A stretch of DNA of 42,210 nucleotides from Oscillospiraceae bacterium (GTDB lineage: Bacteria > Bacillota > Clostridia > Oscillospirales > Oscillospiraceae): NCBI GenBank assembly GCA_009786445.1, contig WQTE01000010.1, positions 1 to 42,210 on the forward strand. The letters run 5' to 3'. A model generated the notes under the pieces. That model was not told where the DNA came from. It worked only from the letters and a program-made list of their open reading frames with translations, and searched no databases. Shown one piece after another: positions 33,638-42,013 of this stretch. A program made the position numbers and the translations under genes. Position 1 is the first letter of the stretch; the number at the start of each line of letters is the position of its first letter.

Positions 33638-36220
33638 TCAGTCTACCAGTTTGCGCTCGAAAGCTATGCGTACTGCATCTAGGTTGTTGCTTGCATCCAG
33701 CTTCGTGTATAGAGAACTGAGGATTTTTTTTACTGTATTGATTGAGAGACATCTGTATACTGCTATTTCGTCGCGAGAAAGCCCCTTGCACATATCACTG
33801 AGAACCTCTCTTTCTCTTTCTGAGAGGGAAATTTCTTCCTCAATTTTATTTTCACGCTTGAACGCCTTTTCTATCACTGCTGTGTTTTTCGCATATATCA
33901 AGGCTTTACGCTCCATCGCACTTAGCCATTTCTCGGGAATTACGCTGCTTTTACATTCATTGACCGCTGCGATTATTGGGGTTATGTGTTTACCCATCTC
34001 TATAAACGGCATTTCAAAAACACCCTTGTAAGACAATTTGTATGCTGTTTCAAAACTTTTCACCGCTGCTTTCGGGTCACCTGTTCTCGCCTGTGCCACC
34101 GCCAAAAGAATTGAAAAAATGAGTTCTGAAAACAAGAAGCGTTCATGCGGCAATCTCGGATACGAGTTACAAAGTGTTGTAAGTGCCCGTGTATATTTTC
34201 TGCACGCTATAAAGTATCTTACACTGACTATCAGTTCTCTCATAGGAACTCTGAAATCTGCGGATTCGTCCTTATCAAACTCTGAAAATATCCAAGATGC
34301 TGTCCTCTCCGGAACTCCTATGTGTATATAAAACGAGCCTGTGATGAGGTCGTAAAGCAGTTGTCTGTTGAACTTGCCTATGTTTTCCATGCATCCGTAT
34401 ATTTGCTGAAGGATTTCTTTTGCCAAAGCGTAATCGCCCAGGTGCATAGCAATGCGAAGCATATATTGGCTGAGCATCATCTCGATACCGTGCTGTGCAT
34501 TATCCTTAGCTTTCATCACCCCGCGAAGTGCGCTGTGCATTGCCTCGTCCAGCTCATTTCTAAAAAATGCTATCTCGCACGCCGTCCACTCTTCATAACC
34601 ATGAAATTTGTTATCAGAAAGCTTTTTTACATGTATGGCAAGTTCTTTTGAACTCTCGGAAAACTTAGCGAAATCTTCCTCTTTCGCGCCTTCCCCAACA
34701 AGACATGCAAAAGAGCGAACATCGGGGAGCGAAAAAATCCCTTGCCTTTGCACTACCGCACCCGACAGGTCACTAAGCGTAGCCGACTTAACCAAATACA
34801 TTGCTGTCTTATACTCGTGCGTAGTAATGCAGGTGTATTTACTTATGTGAGCCATAGCATTATATGCATTTACCAGAATTTCTTCCTTACATGGCAGGTC
34901 TGATTGCTCCCACTCGTTTATGACCGCTTCGGTTAATTTTTCTGCTTGCTTGAACTCCCGCATCCCTATTAGTAAAAATGGTATTGTGAGTGCTTTTAAT
35001 TTTGCGAGTTCCAAGTTTTCTTTTTCATCACCGCTATACTCCGCTTTTTCTATTAACTCCAAAAAATATTTATATGTGTCGTGCGGAAACTTGCCGGGGT
35101 ATGTGCGGAGAATTTCAAAAATCTGATTATAGTCGTGCGCTGTGGCGCAGTATTTCACCGCACTTGTAAAAAATCCGTTTGTATGACACCACTCCGCTGC
35201 TATTTTGTATGTGTAGTGCTTTTCTTTTTTCGTCAGTAATTTTTGCTTTCCTTTGAGAAAACTCAAATACAGCGGATGGATTATATAGTTGTTGCAAAAA
35301 CTGTCATAGCTGACAAATGATGCCAGTTCCGGCATATATTTATCTGCCATCGCATCATCAAATATTTCGTGCAACAGCGGAGGTGGCAGGTCGGCTACGA
35401 GCGAAAGTTTTACCAGTATTTTTTTTATGCTTTTTGGAAATGCACTCCATGCTTCACTCTCAAACAGTTTGTTGATATTTTGTGTTGTAAGCCTCAGCGC
35501 AGTACCTAAGTTTGTTTGCGAGTTTCTCATTGCAAGAGACAGCAAATTAATTGCCAGCGGCCAGCCTTTTGTGCTTTCAGCAATTTTCTCTGCACTAACT
35601 GACGTGCAGGGTATTTTTTGCTGCTCGAAAAAGCCCTTTACCTCATCTTCTGTAAAGCGCAAATCATCCTGTGTTATCATTGCTACGCTTCCCCTTGAAA
35701 GCATACTTATGGTGTTTATATCCGGTTCTGCTCTGGAAATAATGATTACGCAGGCTCCGGGCACACGAAGGTTAGCACATCGCTGTGCAAAAGTGAGCGC
35801 CTTTTTTGAGTTTATCAGATGAAAGTCGTCGAGAACCAGAAATGTTTTACGCGAACTATGTTCTCCGCGTTTAATTATATCCGAAAATTGCTTGAAACGG
35901 GCGAGTGTTTCAGGAAAACCCAGCTCCTGCAACTCATCTGCCAGTTCCGGATTGTCTGTCGCTACCGAACGAGTGAAGTTTTCCCAATAGTGTGAACCGA
36001 TGTTGTCGCTTTCTGTGAGTTGAAGCCAGCGCACTACTGCTTCCTTTTGCTGATATATATAGTCTTGTACGGCTGTTGTTTTCCCGTATCCTGCTCCCGC
36101 TATGACATATACAAGTTTGCATCCCGATGCGCTGTCGAATATTCCATCAACTCTCGGGCGCGCAATGAGGTACTTTCTCAAAGGTGAAGTACTGATAGCA
36201 ATATCTGACGGGCTTTTCAT
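33638..36220 (-). CDS. MalT-like LuxR-family ATP-dependent transcriptional regulator (STAND)
   Basis: A very large regulator of about 860 residues. The N-terminal STAND ATPase has VIAGAGYGKTTA as Walker A near residue 42 and TFLVLDDFHLI as Walker B, followed by helical repeats (TPR-like) over the middle 500 residues. The C-terminal LuxR HTH is LSEREREVLSDMCKGLSRDEIA with INTVKKILSSLYTKL. Such proteins oligomerise on ATP plus an inducer and switch on transcription. Of two ATGs, 36220 lies seven bases after AGGGAGGG. The gene is 53 bases after the hybrid kinase and ends at a strong terminator. Its target genes cannot be told. Confidence 0.9.
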   Translation of the reverse strand: MKSPSDIAISTSPLRKYLIARPRVDGIFDSASGCKLVYVIAGAGYGKTTAVQDYIYQQKEAVVRWLQLTESDNIGSHYWENFTRSVATDNPELADELQELGFPETLARFKQFSDIIKRGEHSSRKTFLVLDDFHLINSKKALTFAQRCANLRVPGACVIIISRAEPDINTISMLSRGSVAMITQDDLRFTEDEVKGFFEQQKIPCTSVSAEKIAESTKGWPLAINLLSLAMRNSQTNLGTALRLTTQNINKLFESEAWSAFPKSIKKILVKLSLVADLPPPLLHEIFDDAMADKYMPELASFVSYDSFCNNYIIHPLYLSFLKGKQKLLTKKEKHYTYKIAAEWCHTNGFFTSAVKYCATAHDYNQIFEILRTYPGKFPHDTYKYFLELIEKAEYSGDEKENLELAKLKALTIPFLLIGMREFKQAEKLTEAVINEWEQSDLPCKEEILVNAYNAMAHISKYTCITTHEYKTAMYLVKSATLSDLSGAVVQRQGIFSLPDVRSFACLVGEGAKEEDFAKFSESSKELAIHVKKLSDNKFHGYEEWTACEIAFFRNELDEAMHSALRGVMKAKDNAQHGIEMMLSQYMLRIAMHLGDYALAKEILQQIYGCMENIGKFNRQLLYDLITGSFYIHIGVPERTASWIFSEFDKDESADFRVPMRELIVSVRYFIACRKYTRALTTLCNSYPRLPHERFLFSELIFSILLAVAQARTGDPKAAVKSFETAYKLSYKGVFEMPFIEMGKHITPIIAAVNECKSSVIPEKWLSAMERKALIYAKNTAVIEKAFKRENKIEEEISLSEREREVLSDMCKGLSRDEIAVYRCLSINTVKKILSSLYTKLDASNNLDAVRIAFERKLVD

Positions 36221-36273
36221 CATCGGACCCTCCCTCGTGATGCTATTACTTCTGCAATATTTGTATAGTTATT

Positions 36274-38271
36274 TTAAAATTCGACTATATTTTGCCTGAT
36301 AATGTCCATCAAAGCATCAGTATCGAACGGTTTACACAAGTGAGCGTTCATTCCAACTGCAAAACACTTGTCTATATCCTCCTGAAAAACATTTGCCGTC
36401 ATTGCTATAATCGGGATTTTTTTAGCCGTGGGAAACTCCAGTTCACGAATACGTCGCGTTGCCTCAAAACCATCCATGACAGGCATAAGCACATCCATAA
36501 AAATGAAATCATACTTATCGGGCGATTTCATAAACATTTCCAAAGCAATGGCACCGTTTTCTGCCCATTCTACCGTCGCAGGGGTCGATTCCAGATGCAT
36601 AATGAAAACTCTCCTGTTTGTCTCAACATCTTCCACGAGCAGAATATGTTTGCCGGATAAATCTAATTTTTGTTCACTGCCTGACGATTTTTCAACAAAT
36701 TTACCCCCGGTGTCTTTCACATATACTGCTTCTTGAGGCAACTCAGCGTTAATAGTAAAGCTGAAAGTCGCTCCTTCTCCCGGTGTTGATTCCACCCATA
36801 TGTTTCCATCCATTAACTCTACTATGTGCTTGCAGATATTTAGCCCCAGCCCTGTTCCGGCGTATTCGTGCGATGCGGCGTTCTCTACTTGGAAAAAAGG
36901 CTCAAATATTCTTGAATGTTTATCCGGGCTGATTCCGAATCCCTGGTCAATTATATCAAACTTTAATATGCAATTGTTTGAATTTTGGGATGTTACCTGT
37001 ACTATAAGCTTGATTTCTTTATTATCAGGAGAACATTTCATGGCATTTGATACTAAATTGGACAGCACTTGGGTGAGGCGTTGCTCATCACCAAGCAAAA
37101 CATCCGGTATTTCTTCGCCCACATCGATTGAGAGTGATTGCTTTTTTTCTTCCAACTGAAAATGACTGATTGTCAGAACTTTTTCAAGGGCGCGCTTAAG
37201 GCTGAAAGGCTGGTGTAGCAAATGAAGCTTACCCGCTTCTATTTTTGACATATCCAGCACATCATTGATTATTCCCATCATAAACTTTGATGCATCTTCA
37301 ATTTTCTCAAGTGCATAGTTCTTTCGTTCGATATTATCCGCGTTCCTTCCTATGGAGCTCATTCCTACAATGGCGTTCATAGGTGTGCGAATTTCATGGG
37401 ACATAGTGGCAAGAAAGCTGCTCTTGGCACGATTTGCCGCTTGCGCTTGCTCCAGCGCTTCACGCTCCTTTTCCTCAGCAGCTCTTAGTCGTGTCACATC
37501 GGTGGAGTATGTCAACACCACCATTTCCTTGTTAATGCCTGTGCGCACTCCTACTACATCAAAAAGGACAGTTGCACCGTTGAGATTTATTTCTGTAAAA
37601 TCGGTACGCCCATATCCTTCTTCAAAAACTTTCTTCAAAAAAGCATACCAGTAATCCCATGAAGGTGTGCCATCAGGCTGACATTCGGGTAAGACACCAT
37701 GCAGACCTGCGAAATATTCCTCTTTTGTGCGAAATCCGTAGAAATCCAGCGCATTTTGGTTGCAGTCTATGTAGTCATATTTTTTGTTCCAGTACTGTAC
37801 CATCAGCGGTGCAGAGTCAAGCATAACGCGAAGCCGTTCGTTAAACTCTTGCTCAAACAGCTTTTGTTCATACTCGCGCTCTTTTTTCTTTAAGTTAATG
37901 ATTTGCATCTGATGCTCTATGCGTGCCCTGACAACATCTTTACGAAATGGCTTGTTGATATAATCTACCGCTCCCAAAGAAAAACCCTTTATCTCATCTT
38001 CCGGGTCACTTTTTCCCGTGACAAAAATCACAGGTATGTCTTTGGTTTCTGCATCATCTTTTAAGATTTTAATAACATCAAATCCGCTTATTTCGGGCAT
38101 CATTATGTCAAGCAATATTAATTCAGGATGCAGTTGTTTAACCAAACCAAGACATCTTGAGCCGTCCTTTTCTACACTTATTGTGTAATCATTTCCTAAA
38201 ATAAGCATAAGCGCAGTTATGCTCATAGCATCATCTTCAACTATCAGTACGCTATTTTTTGCCGTACCCAC
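36274..38271 (-). CDS. Hybrid sensor histidine kinase with N- and C-terminal receiver domains
   Basis: A 665-residue cytosolic kinase, with no membrane helix. Order of domains: receiver 1 (VLIVEDD, phospho-Asp near 55 in LLLDIMMPE), a coiled linker, a PAS domain near 150-260 with DCNQNALDFYGF, HisKA with FLATMSHEIRTPMN (His near 292), the HATPase (NLVSNAMKCSP, DQGFGISP, GTGLGLNI), and receiver 2 (ILLVEDVETNRRV, IFMDVLMPVMDG). It would relay phosphate internally. GTG 38271 was chosen since AGAGGA is eight bases ahead; a TTG at 38289 has no such site. It is co-transcribed with the MalT-like regulator, which has no receiver domain, so the link is not a plain two-component pair. Confidence 0.9.
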   Translation of the reverse strand: MGTAKNSVLIVEDDAMSITALMLILGNDYTISVEKDGSRCLGLVKQLHPELILLDIMMPEISGFDVIKILKDDAETKDIPVIFVTGKSDPEDEIKGFSLGAVDYINKPFRKDVVRARIEHQMQIINLKKKEREYEQKLFEQEFNERLRVMLDSAPLMVQYWNKKYDYIDCNQNALDFYGFRTKEEYFAGLHGVLPECQPDGTPSWDYWYAFLKKVFEEGYGRTDFTEINLNGATVLFDVVGVRTGINKEMVVLTYSTDVTRLRAAEEKEREALEQAQAANRAKSSFLATMSHEIRTPMNAIVGMSSIGRNADNIERKNYALEKIEDASKFMMGIINDVLDMSKIEAGKLHLLHQPFSLKRALEKVLTISHFQLEEKKQSLSIDVGEEIPDVLLGDEQRLTQVLSNLVSNAMKCSPDNKEIKLIVQVTSQNSNNCILKFDIIDQGFGISPDKHSRIFEPFFQVENAASHEYAGTGLGLNICKHIVELMDGNIWVESTPGEGATFSFTINAELPQEAVYVKDTGGKFVEKSSGSEQKLDLSGKHILLVEDVETNRRVFIMHLESTPATVEWAENGAIALEMFMKSPDKYDFIFMDVLMPVMDGFEATRRIRELEFPTAKKIPIIAMTANVFQEDIDKCFAVGMNAHLCKPFDTDALMDIIRQNIVEF

Positions 38272-38402
38272 ATTAATTGTCCTCTTCAACTTTCTTCAGC
38301 TTTTTCCAAACATTTGAGTGAGGTCATGCGAAAAAGAGTCGGGGTGTCAGATCCGCAAACCGACCCCCAGTTAACCATAAACGGTTTTTACTGTATGAGA
38401 AT

Positions 38403-38429
38403 ATTATACCATTTAAAGTCGCTTGTCAA
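38403..38429 (-). promoter_or_regulatory. Predicted promoter of the hybrid kinase-LuxR operon
   Basis: Perfect TTGACA (38424-38429) with either TATAAT after 15 bases (38403-38408) or TAATAT after 17 (38401-38406). The leader would be about 120 bases and includes the weak arm pair noted for this region. Confidence 0.55.
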
Positions 38430-38580
38430 TATAGTATCAACAACAGTAATATGCAGTTGAAGGTGGTCTTAACTGTTCACCGGTTAGCCGAAGCCCACAT
38501 CATCCCGCTCTTTCCTGATTTAAACGGATCATTTAGTGATATAATCATGTGGATATGTTTGATGCCTACTTAACGTAATT

Positions 38581-38611
38581 ACTAAAAGTCTACCATAAGT
38601 AGACTTTTAGT
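38581..38611. terminator. Perfect 13-bp hairpin, possible bidirectional terminator
   Basis: ACTAAAAGTCTAC (38581-38593), a 5-base loop and GTAGACTTTTAGT (38599-38611). It lies 160 bases after the secreted-protein stop. The stem ends in A/T bases but there is no long U run, so efficiency is doubtful. Confidence 0.45.
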
Positions 38612-38771
38612 TGAATGCAGGACAAAGGTATGTGCACAGAACAGCAACCCCAAGAATTTTCCATTACTACAATTTCAGAGATTAAAGCCATGCCCACTGT
38701 ACATCCGGCATATACTGCGCCAATCAGCAAAACAGGCATGGCTCGTGTTACAATTTCAGTAATTTACCTCG

Positions 38772-39518
38772 CTAAAAACGTGTTCCTCCAAAATGACCTG
38801 CTATGAGACCATTGCGGTCAATTTGCAAACCCACCTCAAAGTGCCTAGTCGCATTTGAAGTATCTAGCAAGTGGCTAACCCTTGCAATTACTGTAGCAAG
38901 TGCCGAAGGGTTATTTCTTGTAAAGACTGGTTCAGTCAATCTCAGTTGAAAGCGTTCGGCTCTGTTGAAAACGAAAGTGTAGTTAGCGTAGTTGTGAAGC
39001 CCCACATTTGTTCCGCTTGCCACTACCTGCGCACCAATTGACATATCACCAATCCAAATGAGCGGATTATCTCTATCATGAATTCTTATATTTAATCGTC
39101 TAAATGGCACAGGAGCCAAAGGAGTAATTGCGGATTCAGCTGTTACAATATACAAAAGTTCACCGTCGGTTACCAATGTGACTCCATCTTCATTGAGCGG
39201 CACACCTTGCTCTGATGAATGTACTTTAATAAACTCAACGTCAACGTAAGGTCCAATTCTGCGCACATAAGCTTTCTCTGAGAAAGAAGCTATGCAGGAT
39301 TGATCGAGTGCCATGAGGTCCGACATTTCCCAGGGCATAAGAAACACGTCGGGTGCTAACATAGTTGTACTAACCGATATTGTCACTGTGTTCAATTCTC
39401 CTAGTTGCACCTCTGGATGTACCTCTTGATTTTCTGCGGCAATAACCGTTGCGCTACCTACGGTTGCAATAATCGAAATCAGCAGTAAAATAGTTATAAG
39501 TTTTTTAGTTTTTTGCAT
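38772..39518 (-). CDS. Secreted protein of unknown function
   Basis: A 248-residue exported protein. Residues 1-28 are a signal peptide (QKTKKLITILLLISIIATVGSA, cleavage near VIAA-EN). The rest is beta-rich with few cysteines; I recognise no family. The start ATG 39518 has a perfect AGGAGG seven bases upstream; an earlier in-frame ATG at 39545 lacks one. It follows the AgrC-like kinase gene by 139 bases. A possible promoter lies there (TTGTAT-N17-TATGTT), so it could be read on its own or with the kinase. No strong terminator follows closely. Confidence 0.75.
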   Translation of the reverse strand: MQKTKKLITILLLISIIATVGSATVIAAENQEVHPEVQLGELNTVTISVSTTMLAPDVFLMPWEMSDLMALDQSCIASFSEKAYVRRIGPYVDVEFIKVHSSEQGVPLNEDGVTLVTDGELLYIVTAESAITPLAPVPFRRLNIRIHDRDNPLIWIGDMSIGAQVVASGTNVGLHNYANYTFVFNRAERFQLRLTEPVFTRNNPSALATVIARVSHLLDTSNATRHFEVGLQIDRNGLIAGHFGGTRF

Positions 39519-39657
39519 AATCGCACCTCCTAAATAAAATATCATTTCCTGTAAAGTTTTGTTTTCAATGTGCCTCTCTCTATGCCAGACAACATAGCAC
39601 CTACTACTATAAAATACAATAGGTCATGCACAAACGCTGGAAAAAAGTGCATAAACG

Positions 39658-40956
39658 CTATTCAGATTTGTTTTCCATCAAAATTCTTAGGTAAAATTTG
39701 CCTGCCTCCTGATTGTATTCCGGCTGAACCGTGCCGTTGTATTTTTTTGTAATGTTTTCCATTTGTCTCATTCCAAACCCGTGATTTGCTTTATCTGCCT
39801 TGGACGTTTCAAAACTCTTATTGACAGGGGCAGAGGCGGGGTTTTCTACATAAATCGAAATATAGTCGGCTGCATCCGTTATGTCGAGTATCACCGTTTT
39901 GTCCCCATCACCCGAGCGCAGTACCCCCTCAATGGCATTGTCTAGCGCAGTCGCCACTATAATTCCCAGCTCTATCTGGTTAATATGTACCTCATTTTCT
40001 ATATTTACCATATACACTATACGCAATCCGTGTTTGTTTGCCCTTGCAACTTTTGTGTTTAAAACAGCATCTATCGTCGGAAGTCCTGTATATATATTTT
40101 CAGCCGTCCTAACTACATCAGCCGTTATTTTTTCTATAAAATCGAGCGCACCGTCAATATTTCCATCCCTGAGTACACCCGACACTGCTGTCAAGCTATT
40201 GCGTAAATCATGGCGAATAGCCCTCACTTCACTCTGCTTTTGCTGCAATTGCTGATAATGTTTAACTTGTGCTTCCAACTTGGCTCTCGCCATTTCAATT
40301 TGTTTTTCATTTTCCATAATTTTGAGTTGGTTGCTTAGGATATACATTATGACAAAAACTAATATCAGTGAAAAAGTAACGGTTATTATTCCAAAAATTG
40401 GCGTTCGGAGAATGTATATGTCGGCTATATAACCGACCACGATAAAACTAATCATAAGGGGCATTATCGCCACAAATCCCATAAGCAAGTTAAACCGTCT
40501 ACCCAACTTCTCATTTTTGTTTTTCAAGTAAATCTTAGACAGGCAGACAATCAAAATGGTAAAAAGCTTAGATGCTAACACACCGATAAAGTACATCCAA
40601 GCCGTGTCAAGAATTTGCTCTGCTGATATTCCAAGTATCTGGACAATTATGACACCCACCAGTGCTTCTGATATAAAGTGAAGGGTTGTTATTATAACGG
40701 AAATAAGCACCTTGTATGAAATGCCCGAAATAAAGAAAAAGCTGAGGACAAATTTTGATGTAGCAGTAGCCATCGTTAATGCAGCCGTGTTAATAAGAAA
40801 TGTTGTAAAGATAATATCAACTATGAAAATCAGTGCGAATCCACCCACAAGAATGTGCTTTTTGACACGTTTTCTCGCCCAAAATGCATCATAAAACAGT
40901 AGTGTCGCAAAAAAACCAAGCCCTGTTCCAAAAATGTCTATTACTAACCTTTCCAT
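39658..40956 (-). CDS. AgrC-like membrane histidine kinase (GHKL, HPK10 type)
   Basis: A 432-residue sensor with six or seven membrane helices over residues 1-210, a coiled linker, then the kinase core. AIRHDLRNSLTAVSG carries the phospho-His249, followed by the GHKL ATPase with ATALDNAIEG as N-box and the glycine loop FGMRQMENITKKYNG. This architecture is that of AgrC and related peptide-pheromone receptors. It follows the LytTR regulator gene by 14 bases. No agrB or agrD is found near, so the ligand may be made elsewhere or be a different molecule. Confidence 0.9.
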   Translation of the reverse strand: MERLVIDIFGTGLGFFATLLFYDAFWARKRVKKHILVGGFALIFIVDIIFTTFLINTAALTMATATSKFVLSFFFISGISYKVLISVIITTLHFISEALVGVIIVQILGISAEQILDTAWMYFIGVLASKLFTILIVCLSKIYLKNKNEKLGRRFNLLMGFVAIMPLMISFIVVGYIADIYILRTPIFGIITVTFSLILVFVIMYILSNQLKIMENEKQIEMARAKLEAQVKHYQQLQQKQSEVRAIRHDLRNSLTAVSGVLRDGNIDGALDFIEKITADVVRTAENIYTGLPTIDAVLNTKVARANKHGLRIVYMVNIENEVHINQIELGIIVATALDNAIEGVLRSGDGDKTVILDITDAADYISIYVENPASAPVNKSFETSKADKANHGFGMRQMENITKKYNGTVQPEYNQEAGKFYLRILMENKSE

Positions 40957-40970
40957 GGCTCACCGCCTCT

Positions 40971-41690
40971 TTATCTGACCCTGTATTTTGTTATGAAAGT
41001 GTTGAATGATTGCAGGCAAAAGTGTTTTTTACGTGTACTCATATATACCGAGTGTCCTGACTTTGCTTTGATGAATGTGTCCTCGATAATCTTTATGTAG
41101 TTCATATTTATTAGAAAACTGTGATGGCAACGCAGAAACCCGTATTTTTGTAATTGCCTGTCGTAATCGTTGAGCTTACCGATGATTTCATAGTCTTTCT
41201 CGTCTGGATCCGCCGTTACTATTTTTAGCTTCCGCTTCATGCTTTCAATATATACAATGTCCCCGACATCAAGGGCGTACACATCGTCTCCCCATTTGAA
41301 TTTGATGAGGCAGTGCAAATCTTTGTATTTTCTCAATGCCCTGTTAAGTACGTCTGATATTCTACTTTCTTCTGCGGGCTTGACGATGTAGTCAAAAGCT
41401 TCAATGCGGAATGATTGTGGCATATGCTGCTCGAACCCAGTCAGAAAAATAATGATTACATCCCTATCGCCAGATCTTATTTTGTGCGAGGTTTCGAGTC
41501 CATTCATGCCATCCATTTGTATATCAAGAAAAATTATATCATGGCGGTTCTCTGCGTGACCGTAAATCAGCGCAGAACCGTTTGAATACTCAAAAAGCAC
41601 GGCATCTACTGGAAGGATGTCGCAATCTTTGATTATTTTTCTGAGTTTTTCCCTATGGGTCTGTTCATCATCACATATTGCTATTTTCAA
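40971..41690 (-). CDS. AgrA-like response regulator with LytTR DNA-binding domain
   Basis: A 239-residue response regulator. The receiver has ICDDE at residues 5-9 and phospho-Asp56 in IIFLDIQMDG, with conserved Lys in DYIVKPAE. The LytTR domain (about 135-239) has IVYIESMKRKLKIV and FLRCHHSFLINMNYI. The start is TTG 41690, with GGGGAGAG six bases upstream; no nearby ATG would retain the first strand. It is the first gene of the operon and likely phosphorylated by the following kinase. Confidence 0.92.
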   Translation of the reverse strand: MKIAICDDEQTHREKLRKIIKDCDILPVDAVLFEYSNGSALIYGHAENRHDIIFLDIQMDGMNGLETSHKIRSGDRDVIIIFLTGFEQHMPQSFRIEAFDYIVKPAEESRISDVLNRALRKYKDLHCLIKFKWGDDVYALDVGDIVYIESMKRKLKIVTADPDEKDYEIIGKLNDYDRQLQKYGFLRCHHSFLINMNYIKIIEDTFIKAKSGHSVYMSTRKKHFCLQSFNTFITKYRVR

Positions 41691-41781
41691 ATATAACTCT
41701 CCCCACTATCAGACAGAGAATTGCGCATCCATCGTGGGTGGCAACACTCACCGACCTGCCCTCTCTTCTCGATGTGGATAC

Positions 41782-41810
41782 ATTATACACATTATGAGCG
41801 ATATAGACAA
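41782..41810 (-). promoter_or_regulatory. Predicted promoter of the LytTR-kinase operon
   Basis: Minus-strand TTGTCT (41805-41810), exactly 17 bases, then TATAAT (41782-41787). The leader is about 85 bases and can form a short GGTG/CACC arm, of no clear meaning. Confidence 0.65.
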
Positions 41811-41820
41811 ATAATTTTGT

Positions 41821-41843
41821 ACATTTATGACGTATATGAATGT
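41821..41843. promoter_or_regulatory. Imperfect palindrome upstream of the LytTR operon promoter
   Basis: ACATTTAT and ATGAATGT arms (7 of 8 match) around 7 bases, centred about 57 bases upstream of the predicted start. It may bind a regulator, possibly the response regulator itself, but LytTR sites are usually direct repeats. Confidence 0.3.
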
Positions 41844-41893
41844 GCTTTCCATGGTGGAGATATAAAGTAAAAGTGAAGAGAGCGAATTATTAA

Positions 41894-41968
41894 ATGGTTG
41901 AATTGTGGGATATACTGGACGAAAACAGAAGCAAGACAGGGCGGCTCCATGAACGAGGATTCCCGATG
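41894..41968 (+). pseudogene. N-terminal remnant of a NUDIX hydrolase
   Basis: The first 25 codons read as the start of a clostridial NUDIX hydrolase of the isopentenyl-diphosphate-isomerase-like group: WDILDENRSKTGRLHERG is its typical opening. After FPM the resemblance stops and no NUDIX box follows. The frame continues into sequence antisense to the LRR gene. This is best explained by a deletion or rearrangement joining the NUDIX start to the 3' flank of the LRR gene. A weak ribosome site is present. Confidence 0.6.
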
Positions 41969-42013
41969 GCGGTGGTTATTATTCTACCGTTGTGTAACCA
42001 TCCCAGGGCCTCC

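Larger units (their letters stand above)
38290..38771. other. 482-base intergenic region before the hybrid kinase
   Basis: No convincing gene. It holds the kinase promoter (38403-38429), a GTCGG/CCGAC leader arm pair with a U-rich tract after it (about 38331-38368) and a perfect 13-bp hairpin (38581-38611). A 63-codon + frame at 38615-38806 has no ribosome site and runs into the secreted-protein gene; I do not accept it. Confidence 0.6.

Noticed and set aside
38468..38476. Minus-strand ACAGTTAAG, identical to an S. aureus AgrA half-site, upstream of the hybrid kinase promoter
   Set aside because: No second repeat at the required spacing. A given 9-mer is expected by chance about once in three windows of this size.
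38480..38560. Possible insertion-sequence remnant in the gap before the kinase
   Set aside because: Short peptides on the minus strand gave a vague impression of a transposase end, but no terminal repeats, target duplication or recognisable motif was found.
38615..38806. 63-codon + strand frame between the hairpin and the secreted-protein gene, and its antisense, considered as an AgrD-like pheromone precursor
   Set aside because: No ribosome site, it overlaps a good gene antisense, and neither strand shows the Cys-containing core followed by the acidic Pro-rich tail of AgrD peptides.
41735..41760. GGGTGGCAAC resembling a T-box antiterminator
   Set aside because: It is not upstream of an aminoacyl-tRNA or amino-acid gene, lacks the rest of the T-box and the ACC bulge, and lies in the LytTR leader.
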